64,000 nt of DNA. It comes from Axinella damicornis (Eukaryota > Porifera > Demospongiae > Axinellida > Axinellidae). The stretch spans positions 8,776,993 to 8,840,992 of the forward strand of contig OZ007510.1 in NCBI GenBank assembly GCA_963931865.1, read 5' to 3'. Position numbers and translations under genes: made by a program. Within the stretch, counting starts at the first letter, position 1, and each line of letters begins with the position of its first letter. The notes beneath the pieces were generated by a model that was not told the origin of the DNA, made no database searches, and was given only the letters and a program-made list of their open reading frames with translations. Below are positions 12,930 through 32,478 of the stretch, in pieces.

Positions 12930-13560
12930 TTCGAGGGGCAACCGCACTCCTGGTAGCCGCGGTTAAACGGTAGCACAAGCTAATGTGACAGTTCGTTCCA
13001 ATTATCACACATTACGTGAGTACCATGATACCGGTAGCTACATGTATATACAGGGAAGATCAGAAATCATTTAGAGTGCTCTCAAGTACCATTCATAAAG
13101 TAGCCGCGCGTTGCAACCTGCCGCTCCGTAGCGCAAGCTAAATATTGCAATTCGTTCCAATTAACGCACATGCCACGTGGCAACCCCGCTCAGTCGATCG
13201 CGAGCAATGGCAACCAAAAGGAAGACAAGACATTGTTACAGCACTCACAACTTAGCCAGCACGGTGAGTTTCGGCATGTGAGCGTCAGTGAACGACAGCG
13301 ATCACACCTGTGTGGTCAGAATCTTTGTGGGGTCTTCGTAAGAGCTGTACTGGCAACGAACTTCGAAGAGAGCGATCGAGCAATGGCGGCCGACGGCACT
13401 ACAAAAGCGCTTGTATCTCCACCACCAAGGAGAGTTTCAGCACCAAAATTGTACGGTGAGGACAGTGCATGATAGCGATCACGACGGTGTAGTCAGAATC
13501 TTTGTGCGCCATTCCTAAGTAGTCAAACGTTAATTATTTATTTACATTAGGTTTGGTTAG
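12930..13560. repeat. Dispersed repeat, copies near 45840, 49830 and 60450
   Basis: CGAGGGGCAACCGCACTCCT at about 12936 recurs inverted near 45895. The ACGGTGGTTGTGG/GTGTAGTCAG...CTTTGTGCG segment around 13400-13510 recurs near 49860 and 60480. A 100-codon frame at 13170-13472 lies inside. It resembles nothing I know and is probably repeat-derived. Confidence 0.5.
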
Positions 13561-13671
13561 ATTATTTATTTATTTACGCGGCACAATTTTTCCCCTACCA
13601 GGAGTGTAACCAGTATCTGCATAGCGTGATTTTGATTGCTTGGGACTATGGCAGCAGCTGGAGCAACATAT

Positions 13672-13882
13672 ATTGGTCACTGCCCTTGTTTCCTTACTTT
13701 TTCCCGTTCTGGTATCCCTACATCCTGTTGCATTTTTATTACTTGTTTGTGTGAATTGTTTTAGCAGCAGGGGCATGTTTGACCTGAAACCTTTGGTTTG
13801 CCGTCACAGAGAAGTCAGCAACATCGATCACAGGCCCCTAGGCTGGGCAGTAGGTGTCCTTGCCTTGGTATATGGACAATGA
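13672..13882 (+). repeat. Partial inverted copy of the 30.5-31.0 kb segment
   Basis: 13672-13752 matches one arm of the foldback element at 30739-31019 (CTTACTTTTTCCCGTTCTGG). It is followed by sequence encoding WAVGVLALVYGQ then a stop, the same exon-like stretch seen on the minus strand near 30620-30700. The two loci are thus inverted copies of one segment. This copy has lost one arm of the foldback. Confidence 0.65.
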
Positions 13883-14071
13883 TCTGGCATGAGTTCAGAG
13901 TATAGAAATCCTATACATGGGCTGTTATCGGATCCTAGGTGCTGCTGGCACCATATAGCTATACCTCATTGGATACCTCAGCTCCAATGGTCAACTCTCA
14001 ATGTAGAGGTCTATTATATTGTGTCCCTATGTCAGAGGGTCCACAGAGGTTTTACTGTGTATACTGGTGGT

Positions 14072-14327
14072 GGGTTCTCAATGCACACTGCTTTACTGGT
14101 CAACTCCTACAAGGATAACCCCATGACATCTGAAGTTGATGACTGACCTAGAAGTTAAGCTCAACGACAGTGAAGAGTATGGTATGGATACAATGACCTC
14201 GAGCTAAGAGGTTATATGCTGATGTGAGGGTCTAGATCTCACACCATGACCATTACTTTAGTACCTCACTGAGGGCAGCCACCACACAGAGGGTAGGTGT
14301 AATCATCCAGAGTGTGCCATTGCACCT
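14072..14327 (-). pseudogene. Relic of a gene A-type 5' end (A')
   Basis: 14271-14327 matches the gene A signal-peptide exon (2411-2468) but reads MAHSG then TGA. 14072-14143 matches the start of the gene A ectodomain exon (2190-2262), including the CTCAATGCACACTGCT stretch. It sits just beyond the stop codon of gene C (14422), as gene A sits beyond gene B. The B-A gene pair was therefore duplicated as a unit, and the A partner then decayed. Confidence 0.75.
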
Positions 14328-17300
14328 TAGCCTTCCCCAAAAGAAATAACAGCAGACCAGGAGCATGCCCTTATAATTAATAGGATAATGTTAGAAGGGG
14401 CTGGTACAGTTGGCATGCTAGCTAGTTGCGTATGTGTGCCTCCTGCAGTTCAGGGTAGAGGTCTTTGCCAGCCTCCAGGTGAGCCCCCAGCACTACAGCT
14501 TGTGGGTGGACTCTTGTGTCTTCCTCAGTCCAGCTCAACAGGTCAGTGGCAGGAGAGGAGAGACCTTGCACAAGGTCAGCAAATTCAGGACGAGATGCCC
14601 TTTCTGCATTCCTGCATTACAGGAGCAATTCACATTAACAGACTACATAATTATGTGCATGAAGTACACTTGAGCTCTTGATCCACATATACATGGGGCA
14701 AAAATGGAAATCGTTATTCTATCGGTAAATCATGTGACATATCAGCACATACATGCAAGTACTCAATCTTTCAATGCTCTCTGTGGATTTTTCACTATAG
14801 GCTGTAGGGCTCCAACCTAGTAGCCTCGTTCCCAGGCCGTCTGCCAGTCACGCGCGCATCGCATATGTGACCTTTGAACCCTTGTCAGATAGCTGGGCAT
14901 GGCATACTATAGTTGTCACGCCCACCAGCATCACACTACATGTCTATAGCCCACCAGCATCATACTAGTTGTCTATAGACCACCAGCATAGCATACACCT
15001 ACCACCCAATGGTGCATTCATGTTTCACTAAACTGCATAATTATATATGGATAGCCATTTACCAAATTCATATATCAAGTTTTATTTATCCCTTCTTGCA
15101 TAATAGTGAAATAATGATACCTGCCAAAAAGAAGCATCATTAATTTGCCTGAAGACAGGTATCACGGTATCTATATAACTAGTTAGCTACACCTGCAAAA
15201 AAATATATCTTTTGCTGCAAGTCAATTGTTCTCAACGAGCAAATTCATTGGTCAACCATGCATTGAAGAAATCTGATTACCGTATTTATATCCGAGCCCA
15301 AGGCAAGGATAAAAGAGTACTCTAGTATGCAGACAGTATGTATTGTATGCCCAGGAGTAATATATGTACGTATAGGAGCCAAGACCTCATTAAATTGCCT
15401 GTGCCATGGCATTCCAGTTCTTAGATATGACACCTAGATATATAGACAATTGGGGAAGCTGGAAGTGGGATGTGTGATCGCACGTGACAGTTATATAACC
15501 ATTAAGCCATCGAAACTGGTGCATGATTCTTCATGTACATATGCATAAAGGACAAAAACAGGTGCCTCCCTTGTCTACACCCTAGCGGCTACCCTTGAAA
15601 CTCACCATGCAGCATTTGATCATGAGCTCATACACAGCCTTGGGGCATCCCGGAGGAGGGTGGAGGCGGTACCCTCTCTCTACCAGCTTCATCGCCTTTG
15701 GGAATGCACAAGTATATACATAAAATTAGCATACTTTGTTGTTTGAACAGCCGTCAAATAGGTTGTATCAAGTGGTTAGTTTATTCTCCAGAGTCCCTTT
15801 TCTCACCTGCCTGATTGAACCTAAAGCTTGTAGTAAAACATAGGTGCATAAAATTCATGTAGTGTGTTTAGCACCCTCTTGCTGTAAGTTGTCCCTACCT
15901 GTAGATTAGTGTAACCTCCAAATGGCTTGTGTCCCAGGCTCCATATCTCGTACATCACAGCTCCATAGCTCCACACATCACTGGCAGTGCAGTACTTTTA
16001 AAGTCCAAAGCCTGTATAAACATTAAACCTCCCAGTGAACTATGTAGCTAGAACTCTTGAGCATACTACATCTATGTATACTCTTTCGAGGTCTAATATT
16101 ATGCACCATATTTCCGGTTCCCTTGTTTTTTTTGTTTTTTTTTATGCTCAAACTTCACCCAACTGCCCTTGCAACCATCCTGTACAGATTTGTGACATAA
16201 CTACACCAACTCATTTCTCTCATTTCTGCCAAGACCCCCCCCCCAGAAATGGCATCATGAAACTGAAAGTCTTATGTTGCAGATACACTTTTAAGGGATA
16301 TTAATTAACGTTGTACACATACCTCAGGAGCCGTCCACTTGACTGGGATCTTTCCTCCGTGTGATACATAGCAACTCTCATCCATCAGATCTCGAGACAT
16401 CCCAAAGTCAGCAATCTGCCAAAGGATTAATTTAACATAACCAATCATGTGTAATTGCTTAGCAACCAAAACCTCAACACGAAGTAGAATGGACGGTAGG
16501 TAAATGAATGGCAAACGTAGCCAATGGATGCCAGTATTATGAAGAGAATACATGCAGAAAATTAATTTCTATCTTTTCAAAGATGTTTGCCTGTGAATTG
16601 GCTTGTCTGTCCTTGTCATGGTGCTTACGTACCAATTAATTATGCTTCAATGGCAACTGCTAGACCTTAATTATCTATAACCTAACAGTTAATAATGTAG
16701 CTATTTAATCAAATTATTTATTTTGCTTTCATGCAGGATATACCACTACCACATACCTTGCATGTCTTGTCCCCCGCCACCAGAATGTTCCTGGCTGCCA
16801 GGTCTCTGTGCACAAAGGATTTGCCTGCCAGGTACTCCATGCCTGAGGCTATGTCCTTGCAGAACCCAAGAAGTACTTTGGGAATGTACGAAGGTACTAA
16901 CTCTCCCGGGCCGCTAATATGAAATGTGGCAGCAATTAGCTTACAAGTGGTTCTTGAAATCAGATGCAAGGATACATCACATCAACTGTTCAAACATCCG
17001 CTTACATTGGCCTCAGCCTAAGCAGGTAGTTTCTCAGGTCACTATTTGTCAGTAGCTCCATAACCTGTGTTGTATGTACAATCATTAAGTTAAATACTCT
17101 CACAACTATATGAGTCAGAAATGTGCTTCATTTCAATCACGTTTTCACAGTAAACATGTATATACTCACAGGTTCCCCCACAGTAACCACTCCTAGGAGC
17201 TTCACAACATTGGGGTGTCTGAACTGCCCATTGATGGCTGCCTCCTGCAGGAACTTCACTCTGTCTTCCTGTGGGGTACTGGACTGCATGCAGTGTCTTC

Positions 17301-18132
17301 ACAGCAACTTCAATGGCACCAGCTGGAGACTGCCAGACCCCCTTGTTCACAGTACCAAACTGGCCAGAACCAAGGTGCCTTGTTATCCTGAAGGCACACA
17401 ATTGCAGTGTGCATGAAGATAGGGTTTCATGATTTTGGGTGAATGCTTACTGGATTTGGTGTCTGAAGATCTCACGGTATTTCTTATCTGCCAGCTGCTG
17501 GTAGAGCGTTCCTGAGTCAGAGGATGGACTCCAGTAGACTGAACTCTCCTCAAAGAATGTGGCATCCGGCCCAACAGAACGAAACTGGTTCTGTAGAGTA
17601 TACAAGCTTATAAAGTCACTAAACTGTGTATCACAAAAAACCAAAGTGCCTATATCACTCAAATAATTATGACAAACGGATCTATGCATGGTCTTTGTCT
17701 CCATTTGTAATCCCTTACTTCACTCAAGGAAGAATAGATGCTTTCTGCAGTGTTGAGTGCCCTCCTCTCTTCCTGCATGCACAACACAGAAATGACACAA
17801 TCCCAATAGTAGCCATAATACTAGTCTCATGCCCAGACCCCGGCCTTCAGTGTGGTCTGGGAATGAGAGTATCTATGATACCTGACTACATGTACAGCAT
17901 TACTAGACCTCATGCACCTTCTGTTATTTTTACTGTACTGTGCTGTATGCACTGGCCTCATATTTTATTCACAAGCAGGGGTTAAGTAATCGGTCTGCTT
18001 TGGTGTCCATACATCAGCGTGTCATTCAATGTGTCGGTCAGTACATGTGTTAGTCACATTGGCAGTTAGCTCAGTAGCTAGATACATGCAGTGAAGATGA
18101 TCAGGCAGCCATCTTGCTGAGGACCGGCGGGG

Positions 18133-18164
18133 TTTTAGCTAGCTAGCTAGCTAGCTAGCTAGTT
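18133..18164. repeat. TAGC microsatellite
   Basis: About eight tandem TAGC units in an intron of gene C; TAGC is self-complementary after rotation. A shorter run lies at about 62212-62236. Confidence 0.9.
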
Positions 18165-19560
18165 CAATCGCATTTCTACACTTGATGACACTAGATGACA
18201 AAAGCTTTACAAAAGCTTTACAAAAGCTTGATCTAGTTAAAATTACGTATTGGTACCCAGTGATGTCCGCACATTCATTCCAAATAATGCACACAGTCCC
18301 AGCATTCTATAACATGTACATGACCTCCATGGGATAAGTGCTCTACTAGACACTTCTTGTTAATAAGGAACAATGGGCTATTGCTATGTATAGCACTGCT
18401 TTCTAAGTAAACTTCTACTGGCATTGTTAATTACTGTACTCCAAGACTATAGTGCTTTGTAATAGGCTATCCCTGTCACATGCAAGAGACCTATTCTATA
18501 GTGAAACTGATATCATCCTATACAAACCACATCAACAGCAATTGTCAAACAATGAATTCTTGCATGCACATGATTCTAGCTAAGGAGCTTTGGGAAGTCC
18601 AACAGGGATACTGTGAAAACATTTCACATTAACTATGGCAGCTTGCATACCTCTGTTGGAACGTGAACTCCCCAGTTGTAATATGCTGCATACCCCTGCA
18701 TGAGGGAAAGTACGGCCACGGATGAAAATTAACGGGCATGCCGCCTCATCGATCCTCACAATCGGTTTTACTCACTCTAGTTTCTTCTGTGACATTCCAC
18801 CGTTGAGGTACTGGTACTTCATACTGCCGGGGATGGTTCTCCGTGGACGAGATGTTTGGTGACACTGGGAGAATGTCACAGGCTGCGTAGTAGCCATTAC
18901 TCCCTGCAGATAATGTGGGGTAATGACACAACAAACAGACAAGTTACAACAGACGTTAAGTGGAGATTTATTATGATAATCCAGTGCAAGTACATATTGG
19001 ATAGTATAATTGCTTCTAAAATAGTGTGTACCTTCATAGGCAGGATTATAGAACCCGCTCTCCTCGATATTTACTACACGGAGGTTTTTCTTCTGCCTCC
19101 TCCTCAACACCAGTACCACTAGCAGCACTAATAGTATCAGTACAACCACCGCTAGTATCACCCCCACCAGAGTCCCTGCAACTGCCCCAGCTGGTGACCC
19201 CCTTGCAGGAGAGTTATCTGTACTTGGGGTTGGCAGGAGGGACGGAGTTGGAGTGTGCACAAGCACAGGGAAGATACTTTCAACTGGAGGCATGATTCCT
19301 GCGGTAGAGGTTGGGGGAGTGATTAAGGTGGTACTGTATATTGGTTGAGAAGAGGTCATTAAGGTGGTACTGTGTTCAACTGAAGGCATGGCTCCTGGGG
19401 TAGTGGTTGGCAGGGTAGTGGTCCGTGGGGGAGAGGAGATGGAAGAGATGGATAGAGAGAATATGGTGGTGCGTTGAATTGGAGGACTGAGGTCAAAAGC
19501 AGATGTCTCAGGTGTAGCACTGCTTTCCAATATCCCCACAGAGCTTTCTGCAAATATGCA

Positions 19561-19583
19561 GGGGGGGGGGGGGGGGGGGGGGG
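19561..19583. repeat. Poly-G run in the gene C intron
   Basis: About 23 consecutive G on the plus strand, immediately 5' (in gene sense) of the stalk-exon acceptor. Similar runs occur at about 11996, 12363, 24721, 40599, 51831 and 61294. Confidence 0.85.
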
Positions 19584-21905
19584 TGAGAAACTGCAACATA
19601 ATATAGCCATAGCAACACATGTTATACCCTCCTTTCAGTTCAGGTTTAACTCACCATCTGGTTCAAAAAAAGTCACTGCAACAAGAGGGAGCATGTTCCT
19701 CTGTGACTGAGTGTCAATCGCGAAGATTTCCAGTGGCCCTGTAGCAGAACGTCTATACCAACTGACTGGACCAGTATCTCTCAGGAATGTGAGATGAACT
19801 CGACTCTCATCCTCAGGTGGTTGGTATATTCCTAGCACATCACCAGCCAGCACTGGCAGGGGAGGGTTCAGGACATACTCATACACATTCAGATAGGCAG
19901 TCTGAATTGGCTCCATGTTGCTAGTGTTTCCAACTTTCACAAATGTACCAGTCATGTTTCGCCATACTTGCAATTCAGGGTACTGGGTAGCAGATGCTCT
20001 ATACTGTGCAGCAAATGTCAACCTCGTAACAGACCCACTCATTGTGAAATTAATATCTGGAATGATCGCTTGCTGGCTGTATATGTATGCAAAATCCCTG
20101 ATCAAGAATGCTCCTTCAACCAACCTCTCTCTGCTTATGAATCCTTCAGTGCAATCTCCGGCACTACCTCCTAAATGAAGGACAATACTTCATTACTACA
20201 AATTAAATTTAATCGGTATGGCTTACCATTAACTTCCACAGCCACTATAATGGTATGTCTGTGTCAACCATTGCATCAAACAATCCGTAGCTGGAAAGAG
20301 CTGAATACCGGAAAGAATGATAATAATTCTGTGGACCACCTCCCTCCAGATAGTACACCACTGTCTGAGTGTCAGCACTGCGAGGTTGAAACAATCCCAG
20401 GAGATCATTTGATTGGAACTGCAGTGGTGGGTTTGGGACATATTCGTACACATTCAGGTCATCAGTAGCATTCAAATCAGTGATGTCACTGAAGTTAATT
20501 AAACGTCTTTGTCTCCAGATCTGAAGTTGTAGGGGGTTGATGGTTTGTGTCAGTGTTCTCTGGGCACCAATTGTCCACTTGGTTAGGATTCCAGTGCAGG
20601 TGAAACGGATACCAGGGATGATACGCTGCTGGCGCTCATGAGTTGTAATATTGTTGGTATCATTAGCAACGAACACATCCACAGCTATCCTGAGTGCCTC
20701 CTCATTCAGAAAGCCCTGCACACACTGGGGGGCAGCTAGAAGAACAAATATCTAATCACAATCACACATATATATATATAATAGGCATTCAATAATCAAT
20801 AGACAGCCATTCAATAATCAATCGCCTAATATAATTATGATTATCACATAGAAACCACTAGCTGGTATATGTTACTTAGATGTAAGATAATGCGACCAGA
20901 ATTGACATGAACTAGAGAACCCATGCACCACAAACGATTCTTACTTGTGCTCACAGCAACCAGTGGGAAGTCATTACCAGCAGATACTCCACTGGTCGTG
21001 GTGTCAAACACTGGCACATCAGTATTTCTGACGAAGTTGACACGACCAAACCCAGATGGGACATCCACATGTATCACACCCAGTCTGCTGTTTCCAAATT
21101 GGTACACACCCAGCACATCACCAGGTTCAAATGGTATAGGAACAGCTGGAACATATTCTGCGATAGTGAGTCGAGAATTGCGCTGTGCTGTCAAAGACAC
21201 ACGATTTGTGCTTAATTCATGCACCCTCTCATATCCCTCGGTTCCATTAGGTCTCCACAGCTGAAATATTGGGTACTGGTCACCATTCCGCTGCTTCCAA
21301 GGCTTCCAAGCCACAAAAGTCCACCTACTGATGGTACCACTGCATGAGAAGTTCATAGACGGGAGGACCCTCAGCTGACTCTGTGATTCAGTACTACTAT
21401 AAATAAGCACAGATTTTCTTCTGAGAGTGTTCAGTCCGATGAAACCACTGCTTTCTTCACCTGTGCACATGCAGTGGATGTATTAAATATTGTCATAATA
21501 TACATGCAAGCTATGTTACACTGCCTGGTGACTCGGCAATACCTGCACAGTGAGTGAAGACAGCACTGCAAATGCAGAAGACCAGTACCACACACCTCAT
21601 GTTCGGTTACAAATTTCCGGAGCGAGAGAAAATTGAATCTGCCAGTACAATATAAACTATTATGCGTGCCGGGCTCTTATAGTAGTCTCGCGGCCTGGGA
21701 ACGAGGCTAGAGTTGCCCATATAATGACAACGCAGAACATGTACATTAGGGGACCCAATGAAAAATCTAAGATGAAGTAACCTTGAATCAAGTGTGCTAG
21801 AACCCAAGAACCAAGTGACCATGTTTGCAAACTGCAGTTACTAATGCTTCTATGACTTCCACTTTGCCAGAAATATACAATGCTTATAGAGAGTTAAATG
21901 CCAAA

Positions 21906-22230
21906 ATATGGGTTTTTTTGGATTTTATATGGGAGGTTATATAGGAACATACCTTCAACAGGTATGAACGGAGATGGTCCGGCTACTGACACACTCTGCT
22001 AATGGTACCTATTGATTTTCAACGATGCTTGCTAAAATTCATTGTTATAAGTCACTTCAAACGGATCAAAATATGTTGTTTTGCGATTTTATATGGGAGG
22101 TTATATACAAACATACCTTCAAAAGGTATCAACACAAGTGGTCCGGCTATTAACACACTCTACTAATGGTACCTATGGATTTTCAAGAATGTTTGCTAAA
22201 TTTCATTGTGAAAAGTCACTTCAAACCAAT
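21906..22230. repeat. Two direct repeat units of about 160 bp between genes C and D
   Basis: Each unit contains GATTTTATATGGGAGGTTATAT, ACATACCTTCAA, GTGGTCCGGCTA-like and ACTAATGGTACCTAT, and ends in AAGTCACTTCAAAC (about 21906-22066 and 22074-22230). No coding pattern. The remaining spacer, 21610-22720, shows nothing else recognisable except a GCCTGGGAACGAGGCTAG terminus near 21696. Confidence 0.75.
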
Positions 22231-22724
22231 CATCTAATCTTCTATGGGGAAAATGTATTGTAATATTAAATGATTGCTAAAATAGTCACTTCACAGTCCA
22301 TAGTTGGGTTGGTCCAGGCATTTTTGCACATGGTACATCAAGTGAAATCCATCAGTACCATTGGTTTCAGGGTGGAGCTTCAAAAGTCACTTGAACTAAT
22401 CTTGGCCATTATTTTGACATTAATTAACCCTTTCAAGTCCAAGACTACTGTGGTCAAAAAAGTATCTCTGCTCACAAACTGCTTGTGTGGCTTTGATGCA
22501 ACTCAGGTAGATATTCAGTTCTAGCATAACGAATTTGAAATTGCTTCACCTTCAATTTTTCCATTGGGAGCCCTATGTACATGTACAATAACATGCAGTG
22601 CACAATTTTGAGGTATGCATAAGCACAGTAATATGGACATGTCACTTCTATACTTTATAAGCACAGTAGTACGTCACTTTTTACGTAATAGCGTTGCACG
22701 TGCAAGCCTTGCCATATGCATGAG

Positions 22725-29683
<6,959 letters not shown>

Positions 29684-29722
29684 GCTTACGTCCTCAATAC
29701 AAATCTTCCCGTATAGTGCTAC

Positions 29723-29732
29723 TTTAATATAG
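29723..29732 (-). promoter_or_regulatory. Possible TATA element of gene D
   Basis: TATATTAAAG on the minus strand, about 40 bp upstream of the gene D start codon; it would leave a very short 5' leader. Consensus and spacing only. Confidence 0.3.
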
Positions 29733-30072
29733 CCAGCCCCGTCCCAGGCTCGTACCTCACGGCCTGGGAACGGGGCTAGAGCTGCCAATAATCATAGACT
29801 CGGTAGAGTCTATATGTAGGGATACGACGTACACGCAATACATGCCAATACAAAAAAATCTCTCCAAATCTCAGAAACGGTACACTTATAAGCCTTTATA
29901 ACCACATACCGTTCATCTTCGAGTGTTTTCATGACCAACAAGACACCTCGCATCGCGAAAAACCGTCGCGAAAGTACCTCACCAGGTACTCGCAAAACGG
30001 GCAAATTGTTTTTCTTTCTTCTTCTTCTTCTTTCTTCAGACAACTTAGTTCAACGTTGCCTCAATCTGTCAC

Positions 30073-30259
30073 GATGGTTTTCGTACGAAACAGCAGCATT
30101 TTCAACCGAGCAGTGCAACGTCCCATCGCTTTTTCGCTACCTCCAAGTCTTCACCAGGCGGCTGCAGCTGCCCACTCAATAACTATGGCTTCGTTTGTCA
30201 CGCCATTTTCACGTTTGTACGCATGCGCGCTTAAACGATCACTTAGCAACGATACGTAA
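30073..30259 (+). CDS. Possible short divergent coding exon, unrecognised
   Basis: An ATG-initiated frame of 62 codons starting MVFVRNSSIFNRAVQRPIAF, Arg/Ser-rich and without acidic residues early, so it could be a mitochondrial presequence. It diverges from gene D across about 390 bp. It ends at a stop without a convincing donor. Low confidence: it may be chance in an intergenic repeat, since nearby 29880-30030 resembles 45180-45650. Confidence 0.2.
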
Positions 30260-30507
30260 TTATTTCTCAAGATCGCTGAATTAGAAACAGTGGGGAAGAT
30301 GCGTTGACCGATGTGTTGTGAAACGAGGCACTCTTCATAAGACTGAGGCACTCTTATAAGACTGAGGCACTCTTTATAAGACTGAGGTTAGTCCCTGTAC
30401 GCATGATTTAGCTAAGCTTTTATTGCTACCTATACTGTATTCTGTGAGCAGGGTGAATGCCTATCTCAACTCTCAACAACCATATGAATGCCCCTACTAT
30501 AAACTGC

Positions 30508-30722
30508 CTATGCCATGGTCTTCAGACAGGGAGAACTCAGTGGCTTTGTCATCCATCTAGGGAACGGTTGACTTGAGATGCCCGGGCCTGATTCTTCAGC
30601 CAATGCTGGAAGTGTAATACCTGAGTAATATTGTCCATATACCAAGGCAAGGACACCTACTGCCCAGGTGCCTGTGAGGTCACTGACTTCTGCAGCAAAC
30701 TTCAGCTCAAACATGCGCCTGC
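30508..30722 (-). other. Exon-like segment encoding WAVGVLALVYGQYYSG, unknown product
   Basis: Preceded by a strong acceptor (T-rich then GGCAGCAG at about 30722-30735) and open for about 70 codons to a stop at 30508, with FELKFAAEVSDLTGTWAVGV and PFPRWMTKPLSS. A second copy in the opposite orientation at 13760-13882 stops after VYGQ. The hydrophobic stretch could be a membrane segment. It could be a last exon whose upstream exons lie across the foldback at 30739-31019, or a duplicated fragment. Family not recognised. Confidence 0.3.
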
Positions 30723-30738
30723 TGCCAAAAAAAATTAC

Positions 30739-31019
30739 ATAAACAAGTAATAAAAAACATTAAATATGTAGTAGGATGTAGGGATACCAGAACGGCAAAA
30801 AGTAAGGAAACAAGAGGGATGATCGAACATAACAGTGAAGTATACAATCACCCCTACATATCTTTTTTCATTGTACATGTATATATGGAAGAAGATCTCT
30901 GTAGGGGTGATTGTATACTTCACTGTTATGTTCGATCATCCCTCTTGTTTCCTTACTTTTTGCCGTTCTGGTATCCCTACATCCTACTACATTTTTAATG
31001 TTTTTTATTACTTGTTTAT
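30739..31019. mobile_element. Foldback (MITE-like) element with 119-bp arms
   Basis: Left arm 30739-30857 and right arm 30901-31019 are inverted complements with about one mismatch; the loop is 43 bp. The ends begin ATAAACAAGTAATAAAAAAC. One arm alone occurs at 13672-13752. No transposase inside, so it would be non-autonomous. Confidence 0.85.
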
Positions 31020-31794
31020 AGTCCCTAAAAGTCGTCTGCTAGTACGAAGTTCATTCGTTGGTTGTTATGCCACAGCAATTACATCAATAGCAGAGCTAAT
31101 GCAGCAATTATATGCATCCAAACATTGTAGGAAATCTTGTATGAAACTTAATGCAACAAAACATTATAATTAGTAAGACAGACTCTACGCTATAGAAAGC
31201 ACAATCATACAATAAAAAGGCCACAATTTTAAAAAGAGCAGTGAAAATGACATCGACTCTGATGACGTATACTAGTACTACTGACTACATATTGGGGAAA
31301 AGAATTCCAAATGGGTGACAAATTTAGTACAAAGGTCGAGATAAAGTCTGTTACAGTAGCTGCATTCTATAAACACGTGGGGATGTCAACAGCTTGTAGA
31401 TAGTATTGTCTCTTTGACTTGCTGCACATGCAATCACCGTAAGCAGGGTGAGGGTCTGCCGAATCCCAGTCTGATTTGAGAGTGACCGATGAGCAGGACG
31501 TATGTATTGGAACAATGTGTTAGTGTAAGAATTCATGTAGCTACTTATATGCACAGCGTAAAATGTTAGTGTGTGCTTTTTTCTGGTCTGCTGGGATAAC
31601 TTTGCTCCCAAGCTGCAAGCAAACAGCCTGGGAACGAGGCTATGTCAGCTTACCGTCACGCTTCACACATATAGTGCATCTCAACACAATCATTAGCTGC
31701 ACTAGGACCAATATAGCTATAAAGTATTAATTATTACCAGGTCACTTCTATGGTTCAGGGCTAGTCTTTTTTACTGAGCCCACCCCCAGAGGAG

Positions 31795-31880
31795 CTATAC
31801 CAGCACTCCAGTCTGTGGGTGGACCCTTGTCGACCATATTAGCAGGTCAAACTGGGGCTGAGAGAGGGAAGTCCTCAAGT
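31795..31880 (-). pseudogene. Decayed remnant of a terminal kinase exon
   Basis: CAGCACTCCAGTCTGTGGGT and the following AGGTCA/AGAGAGGGAAG match the antisense of the final kinase exon ([18 protein letters not shown] region) of genes B-E with many substitutions. It lies beyond the A-type fragment at 32290-32475, so both may be leftovers of one gene A-type copy downstream of gene E. Confidence 0.4.
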
Positions 31881-32287
31881 ATTTGGCTAGATCTACCTGC
31901 TCAGTGAGCGGCCAAATTGAGCAATGATAACTAGTGATGTAGCTACACTTCCTGACATATTCATAGCCCTGATTATGTATTCATGAAGCAGCAATTGAAC
32001 CTGCAAGATCTAGCCTCAATCAATCCAAAGCCATCTATGCCTCCGGTTTTTGATCCCTTAGTTTTGGATACTGTGTAAGCAATCAAAACCTGGAGGCGTA
32101 GAAGGCCTGGCAACAAGGCTAGCGAGATCATGTGCCTCGCTTGCCCCTTGGCAATTAATCTAGTGTCAGATCACGGTCCGACTAAAGCCTACATGTGTTA
32201 GTTAGTCTGACATGATGTCAGCCCAGGATTTAAACTCTCTCCTGGATGGCACCGACAGAGATTGCCGGATGCAATGTGACTGTACAT

Positions 32288-32478
32288 GTTGTGGAGCATT
32301 CATATCAACAGCCTGTGACACCACAGGAGTACGCTGTATGGTGGAGTGTGGTTCCATGTTTTGTGATGACTGTGATTGTATCCCATTGTTTCCCACATTC
32401 CTTGTTTCCATAAGAGACACACCTTGCTGTTGTGAAGGCCGGAGTGAGGTAGTAGAGGACTCCAAAGTGGGTATATAA
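32288..32478 (-). pseudogene. Fragment of a gene A-type stalk exon (A'')
   Basis: About 187 bp nearly identical to 902-1088 of gene A; I count three substitutions. It encodes TLESSTTSLRPSQQQGVSLM and the following stalk, but has no membrane helix. The low divergence implies a recent duplication or gene conversion. It sits downstream of gene E as gene A sits downstream of gene B. The rest of 31020-33060 holds a repeat at 32575-32880 (see 41641) and a GCCTGGGAACGAGGCTA terminus at 31626. Confidence 0.8.

Larger units (their letters stand above)
14422..21600 (-). pseudogene. Gene C: receptor tyrosine kinase copy with several frame lesions
   Basis: Same 16-exon plan as gene B: 21543-21600 (signal peptide), 20945-21460, 20227-20735, 19655-20170, 19032-19547 (stalk, membrane helix, NPAYEG), 18776-18903, 18651-18695, 17719-17772, 17451-17590, 17170-17387, 17006-17064, 16757-16913, 16323-16415, about 15899-16012, 15606-15695, 14422-14611. 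Lesions against B, D and E: a 2-bp TA insertion near 20247 that gives a stop at the end of ectodomain unit 2; a 4-bp TGCA insertion near 17288 just after the VAVKTL lysine; a 1-bp deletion near 16002 in the exon before DVWSYG; an extra CATG before the donor near 15608; an in-frame 9-bp loss that shortens VMIVLELL to VMELL; and a mutated acceptor at 16914. [11 protein letters not shown] and the signal peptide remain. A truncated secreted ectodomain is the most it could make. Confidence 0.8.

Noticed and set aside
19474..19710. Gly- or Pro-rich frames across homopolymers (also 12149-12412, 24571-24844, 61125-61476)
   Set aside because: Generated by poly-G/poly-C runs; no splice sites or conserved context.
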